This document shows positions 58,508 through 64,000 of a stretch of DNA of 64,000 nt, piece by piece. Every line of letters starts with the position of its first letter. The first letter of the stretch is position 1. The notes below the pieces were generated by a model. That model was not told the DNA's origin, did not search any database, and saw nothing but the letters and a program-made list of their open reading frames with translations. The translations under genes and the position numbers were made by a program. Origin of the DNA: Arabidopsis thaliana (taxonomy: Eukaryota > Streptophyta > Magnoliopsida > Brassicales > Brassicaceae); NCBI RefSeq assembly GCF_000001735.4, contig NC_003070.9, forward strand, positions 21,251,971 through 21,315,970, given 5' to 3'.

Positions 58508-59245
58508 TTAAGGGAGTGAAGCTTGAGGGGTTTTGATGTTATCATATGCAGCAATGTTTTGTGGTTCACATTCAGGGCTGAAGAGACGGACAAGCATTGC
58601 AGTTGATGTGCTTACGGACAAAGCACCACACCCAGCCCACCGCAGACTCCTTGGCACTGTGATCCTTGGACCTACACATTTCCCAAAGAAAACATTTGCT
58701 TTTATAACCGTTCTATCTTAGAATTGACTCAACTATTCTATTCTACGTTCCTTTTACTCTTAAAACCACATAAACAACAAACCAACCCCAAGAATCATTT
58801 TTCATGACAATAGGAATCAAAGAACAAGTGTATTGCTTCCCAAAACGTGTAAAGATCCAATCTTTCACCACATCAAACTATTCAATCAAAGCTCCTTTTG
58901 GATTCATTTTTCTCATAAGAAACGGATACTACAGAACAGAAAACAGAATGGTAATACGCATTGGTATGTTTTCATAAGGCTACAAGAAATCTTTCTAACA
59001 ATCAATTATGCAGAGCACTGGATTCAATAGCTATATGGAGAACAACCTTTTGATGGAAACGCAAATCACTGATTAGAAAGGAGAGAACTTTGTTTACCAT
59101 AGTGAAGTCTGCAAAGAACCCAGAAACCAAGAGCTCCACCAACAGTGAAAATGGCAGCTGTTTGTTTCATCAGTCTTGAACATGGCTTAGCATCTGATCT
59201 CATCAGATCTCCTTCTGACCATCCTAACTTCTGCCTTAACGCCAT
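58508..59245 (-). CDS. small predicted membrane protein, 103 aa, two exons
   Basis: Coding exons 59245-59098 and 58671-58508 join in phase through a GT-AG intron (TATG|GTAAAC donor, TGTGTAG acceptor) into a 103-aa protein. It begins MALRQKLGWSEGDLM and has two hydrophobic stretches (about 30-45, AAIFTVGGALGFWVLC, and about 61-79) with a conserved-looking PRSLRW between them. The likely topology is a two-span membrane hairpin with a hydrophilic tail ending TPQASLP. I recognise no family. A leader intron (59470-59252) precedes the ATG, and the leader exon lies near 59471-59540. Consistent splicing of leader and coding exons supports a real gene. Order suggests the locus I remember as AT1G57540. 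Function unknown. Confidence 0.82.
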
Positions 59246-59540
59246 TTCTCTCTGTAATAACAACACCAAATTAATTTAAGTATAAGAGAAACGAAACTAT
59301 TCGGTTTTGTGATTAAGATATTCACTGAGGCATTTCATCGAGCAGTATAAGGGCAACTTCAAAAACGAGCAACAGATATAATAACTCTATATGGGTTAAG
59401 ATCTAAGCAGTAAAAAAGAGAGCAGAATTGGTACATAAATACCAGAAGCAAAAGCAATCTCTGTCGTTACCGGTGATGCGTAGTTTCTTTGGCTGTGTCG
59501 CCGTCGAGCTTGTCGGAAGAAGACGGAGAAGAGAATCAGA

Positions 59541-60570
59541 TCCACGTGTCTAATTAGCTGATATTTGGAAGCCCAATAAGTGTTAACTATCTTAATGGGC
59601 CGGACACAATAATCGTCGGATCCAAGTGATACACGTGGCTCGGAAAAACAATTTGTTTTTTCAAGGAGTTGGTTTCTGTCTTTCTGAATTAATTAAAAGG
59701 TTTTTTTTTCGTTAATTAGTACGAACTAATTAAAAGTTAGTGTAAAGTAGATTCGAGGTTTCACCGAGGTACACTTAGAGAGTTAGAGGGGATTGCAAAA
59801 AACCTTAATTGACAGCATTAACAATGGATTAATAGACGCATCTATTATCGGAATTTACACCGATATCTTGGATATTTAAGGTTAGAAAATAATATTTTTC
59901 TCATTCGAATCGTTGTTGTAACCAAGTAGCTCATAATTTTTTTCATTATGGGAGAGCATTGACTATACCAATTGATCCTCTTTGGTAAGATGGGACGATT
60001 TCAATAGATTTTGTTTACATTTTTTGCTTACCACTTTGAGGTAAAGAATTTGTATATGCAGGGATTATTGGGAACGTCTTCATGGGAGCCTATACCACAC
60101 GGTATTCGATTCAAGCAATCTTCAAATCGGAATTGCAGAAGCTATATAAAATTATAAATGTATGTACACAGGTTTATATTTATCGTTATACGCATAAGTA
60201 AACTGTGTGTATCGATGACTCCATGTAATATCTCTATCAGAACTTTATAGTTCCTAATGGTACTAATAATTTGATCACTCTTTAGATGTAGTATTACTAC
60301 AATTCAAAATTTATATCACGCATATAATAATATCATCAATCTTCCAAATCTGTTTATGATCCGTAAAATGTATCCATAACCTCTGCAAACTAGAACAACA
60401 GCAATTTGGAAACTGCTGGAATTTACATACATCTAACATAGCAAAAAGTTTGCTAGATTACAAAACTGATTCCTTAAATACAACATAAAAAATCTAAAAA
60501 AGCAAACATTGTTGGAAAAAGAAAAAGTTATAAAATAAAAAAAGGATCCAGTGTTTTTGATTGGTTATTC
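59541..60570. other. intergenic, no gene supported
   Basis: Upstream region of the small membrane protein gene, including a GGCCGGACAC stretch and ACGTGTC/ACACGTGG G-box-like motifs (about 59550 and 59630), then AT-rich sequence and the 3' side of the RCI2 gene. Confidence 0.5.
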
Positions 60571-60839
60571 CTACTTGGTGAGAACGTAGATGGCATATAT
60601 CAGTCCGGGGATAAAAGCGAATAACGTTAGAAGCAAACAGACCCAAAACTCCAACTGCAAACACATATACAAAGAAACAAAAAAACAAGAGATTTGATCT
60701 TACTTTGACCATTAATGTCAAATGTGTCATATATTTTTATGATTTATGAATGAAAAAAATTTACCCCAAGGCCATATCTGAGGAACACACCAACAGGAGG
60801 TATGAAGATTGCACAAAGAACCTCAAGGAAGCTACCCAT
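60571..60839 (-). CDS. RCI2C: RCI2/PMP3 family hydrophobic protein, 52 aa, two exons
   Basis: Coding exons 60839-60765 and 60654-60571 join in phase 0 into 52 aa. This is the UPF0057 (PMP3/RCI2, low temperature and salt responsive) family of tiny two-span plasma-membrane proteins involved in ion homeostasis and membrane potential. Visible hallmarks are EVLCAIFIPPVGVFLRYG (first span with the PPxGVF motif), EFW at the start of the second span, LLLTLFAFIPGLIYA, and the C-terminal YVLTK. Length and the intron between the two spans are typical. The start is the only Met before the first span. The leader (about 60840-60910) is extremely T-rich on the + strand. The symbol rests on my memory that AT1G57550 is RCI2C; family membership is certain. 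Confidence 0.93.
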
Positions 60840-62683
60840 TTTTTTCTTCTGTAATTTTATGTTTTTTTTATATGTTTTTTTATGTTTTTTTTTGTTTTTC
60901 TGTTTCTTAGTTTTGAACTTTGTTTTATTTCTTCTTACGTGTTCATTTCCATTTATGAACTTTGTAAAAGAACAAGAAAATAGAATTAGTGGTTACGTTA
61001 AATAAGGGAAGAAACTGAGTTTGATTGTGTAACGTCCTCTGCTTGTTCCTAAAATGAAGGAGCTCCACTTCAACACAAACAACACAACCCTTTGCGTTTT
61101 GACGCAACCTTCCGTTGTTCATCGGTTGGAAACAAAAAAATGGGATGAACACAAATAAGAAGTCGAATAACTTAAAAATAAAATGTTTTGTTTTTGGGCA
61201 AAGAAATTAAAATGTTACAATCATAATGTCTGTTACAAAAATAAAATTAAATTTCATGGATTACAAATATATATAGGCCATTAGTTTGTATTAGTATCAT
61301 CTTATGTAGATAAAATGTTTGCTTTTAACTCAAGTGTAAACATAATTTTTAGTGATTTTTATCAAGTTTTTTTTCTTTTACTCAAGTTTTTTTTCCAAAC
61401 ATGTAAATATTCAATTATGTAAGTTTTAATCTACTTAACTTATCTATATTTGTTAGTTTAGCTTAGAACAAGTAAATCTAACTTGCTATCACTTATCGAC
61501 TCCACATATTTAGTCGGGTGTAATAACTTAGAGACCCATTAGTCAAAACTAATTTAAAAATGAAATTTCGTAAACTCGGTTCTTTCATATTAGATAATCT
61601 ATTAAGATATATTTTTTTAATTTAATTACGTGGTTGACAAAAATGGATAATAAAAAAAAAAGTTTAACCAAAACTAATTATCAAAGATTAATATAATTGT
61701 CACAAAACATCAAATAAAATAAATTTTGCATAGGTAGTTGAAAGAAATTAAATCTCATCTATAAAGTTTAATATATACGAGGGAAATAATATATGAGATG
61801 CGTGTTAATTAAGTGAACAGCTTAATGTTTTCCATTTGTCGGTGAATGATGTTAAAGTTTTGTGGTAGTGATAATGACAACGATCCTTCATGTAATCTAT
61901 ATAACTTTTATTCAGTTCAAAATATTAAATCTCTAGTTTCTTTATATATTAATTTAATCGTCCTCAGATTTTATTGGTTCTGTCAATCTTATGACAAAGA
62001 CAAACGAAAAGGACAGTGATGATTAGCTTATAAATTACATATAATATAACGAGTTATTGAACAATTGACTTGAGAGGACAGCTCATATATTCATAGCATC
62101 TCTATTTGACCATTCCAATGCAATGCATGTTAAGCATGGCAACTATTCGTTCGTCTTCAGCAATATAACTTTTTGATATGTAGGGCTTTTTTATAACTTA
62201 ATTCTACCTTTTTGTTTGACAAAAAATGCGATGAAAAAATCGTAAATAGTACATATTTCCATGTGATTGTTAAACTTGTATAATAACCGTAATATTACGT
62301 GAAATAAGTGAATAACATTTATCAAGTAAACTCGTTAATAAAAAAACATATATGAACAAGTTAAATAACACCATACCATTTAACGACATGCATAAAATCC
62401 ACATTATGATTTTATCGTCTACGTTTTATAGAATTTAGTTATGTACAATTATACATATATCGGCCAAAGGGTTGGTCTTTAAATACTTGGAATTCTATGT
62501 AAACATGTAAAATTGCACAACTGTTTCACGGGGAGTGTCGCTATACAAATCTGACCCTCGCCTTTTTTTACGACAATGATATCTTGGATTTACACAGATT
62601 ATTGAAACGCCCACATAAATCAATAAATACAACAATGTTGAGCTATGTGGACATGAAACTGTCGGGTACACGCTTCACCAACT
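60840..62683. other. intergenic, no gene supported
   Basis: Upstream of the RCI2 gene: T-rich runs (60840-60930), then AT-rich sequence with short frames only. No tRNA or transposon ends recognised. Confidence 0.45.
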
Positions 62684-62749
62684 TAAAACAGAGATTTTGA
62701 TACACTCAACATAAAAGTATATGTTGAGTGTATCAAAATCTCTGTTTTA
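62684..62749. repeat. perfect 30-bp inverted repeat with 6-base loop
   Basis: Left arm 62684-62713 and right arm 62720-62749 are exact reverse complements over 30 bp (arm begins TAAAACAGAGATTTTG and ends CACTCAACATA). The loop is AAAGTA. No flanking target duplication seen. Confidence 0.95.
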
Positions 62750-64000
62750 TCAAGTTTAGTTCAATATCAAGTGTTGCTCGGTCTAGTAGCAAATAAACTA
62801 GGGTCATCCTAGAGCCCTCTAGTTTAAGTTTCATTTGTGAAGCGGTGAATTCACTCACTTTGGTTTATGAAAATCTACGGAGTTTGGTTCCAAACTTTGC
62901 GGATATAAAAAAAAAATGGCCAATATAACATCCACTAATATTTTGATATCTTCAATTATTAAAACAGTTTACAGTATCAATTAAGTAGTGTTTTTTTTTC
63001 CTATATACACAACTAGTTAAATTGCAAAGACTTAAATTTAAAAGTAGTTTTGACTAAAGTTCGTATGACATTTTTACTTACATGGTAGCTGCAAAACAAA
63101 CTTGCATAACCAATACAAAAGGAATTGAGATTCGAAATGAAAAGCCAAAATAATTAATTATCATCTCCTAATATTAAAGTACAAATATATATAACATGGA
63201 TAACACCACAAATTACCATCTAGGTTTATGTTAGAAACCATAATTCCACCCTCAGAAAAATAGTTATGAAGTTCATTATAAGAATCCTTTTGAACAGTGA
63301 AAAAAGTAAAGCAAAGTTTTTGCTCCATAAACCAAAAATATTATAATTGCATGCATCATTCGAATCTAATCAAAATCAATACCTCAAAATCCGACCTTCT
63401 TCATATAATGGAAGGCTTACGGCGGATCATTGTCATGCTAATTATGATATGATTGATGAAGAGGATGATGATTTTTTTTGGGAGGAAATAATATTAGTAT
63501 ATAGCATAATATTTTTTTCAATAACGTGTTGTTCGACTTAATTTAATAGTATAAGCAAAAGATACTCGTTAAAAGCTTGTATGTCTGCAATTTCGATTCG
63601 AAAGTCTTTTCAATGAATTATATGATTTTCCAATATAATTCAATCATTTGATGAATTTTTAATCCGAAGTACCTTAAAGGCAGCTTCGTTATTACATGAT
63701 TTCATACAATAGAATCAAGTAGCCCTATTTTTTTATTGTGTTTGATTATGAGATATGTCTTGTCGATCTTTATTTTAACCAACATAATTTTTTTGTTAAC
63801 CGATTAACCAACATAAATTGTCTAGCTACTTCATGCTTCTTGGTGGTTCCTGCATCAAGAGATTCCCTCGTCAAATGCTCAATTATTTAAAATGAAAAAA
63901 AAAAATTATAACGAAGAATAAAGAAAAAATCCATAAACAACTTATAACCAAAAGAAATAAAGTTTGAAACAATTGTATTTCAACCGCCATCTCAAGGTAC
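62750..64000. other. intergenic, no gene supported
   Basis: AT-rich. A 64-codon frame at 63347-63541 contains an acidic run but has no recognisable domain and is not called. Confidence 0.4.

Noticed and set aside
60802-61152. Frames of 67-69 codons on both strands upstream of the RCI2 gene
   Set aside because: Produced by T-rich leader sequence (Phe/Leu runs) and AT-rich promoter DNA.
63347-63541. 64-codon frame with an acidic run
   Set aside because: No domain, no splice or leader signals, and base composition like the surrounding spacer.

Overview
The window is plant nuclear DNA: spliced genes with GT-AG introns, AT-rich spacers, a DYW-class PPR gene, an RCI2/PMP3 gene and a Helitron. Gene order and protein content match Arabidopsis thaliana chromosome 1, around loci I remember as AT1G56690 to AT1G57550. 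Locus names are from memory; gene structures were read from the sequence.

Left flank (1-16478). A decayed LINE-type DUF4283 fragment comes first. It is followed by an intronless DYW-class PPR gene (+), a four-exon pyroglutamyl-peptidase gene (+), a convergent five-exon GH28 polygalacturonase gene (-), a complete non-autonomous Helitron with clear ends, and a seven-exon receptor-like kinase gene (-). About 3 kb of non-coding, partly repeat-derived sequence leads to the array.

Centre (16479-56861). This is one tandem array of 27 units, all on the + strand. Each unit carries tRNA-Ser(AGA), tRNA-Tyr(GTA) and tRNA-Tyr(GTA), giving 81 tRNA genes. Every Tyr gene has a short intron 3' of the anticodon, usually 12 nt. 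Unit lengths are 1509, 1529-1537 or 1349 bp. The units form four blocks (1-7, 8-14, 15-23, 24-27); in three of them the copied unit is largely a dimer of two diverged monomers. Of the 81 genes, 45 have unchanged consensus exons (13 Ser, 11 first-Tyr, 21 second-Tyr). The rest carry changes, and several of these changes were copied after they arose: a lost U33 in five Tyr genes, a damaged B box in seven Ser genes, and a 2-nt insertion in two Ser genes. Each tRNA gene has its own downstream T-run, so they look like separate RNA polymerase III units. This is the known Ser-Tyr-Tyr (SYY) cluster. Its internal dimer structure and the amplified damaged copies are the most interesting signals here.

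Right flank (56862-64000). A decayed array relic includes one tRNA-Tyr remnant on + and a second one inverted on -. Two small genes follow on the - strand: a two-exon gene for a 103-aa predicted membrane protein, and the two-exon 52-aa RCI2/PMP3 gene. The last 3 kb has no gene I can support but contains a perfect 30-bp inverted repeat.

The protein-coding genes are unrelated housekeeping or accessory plant genes and form no pathway. I saw no undescribed multi-gene system.
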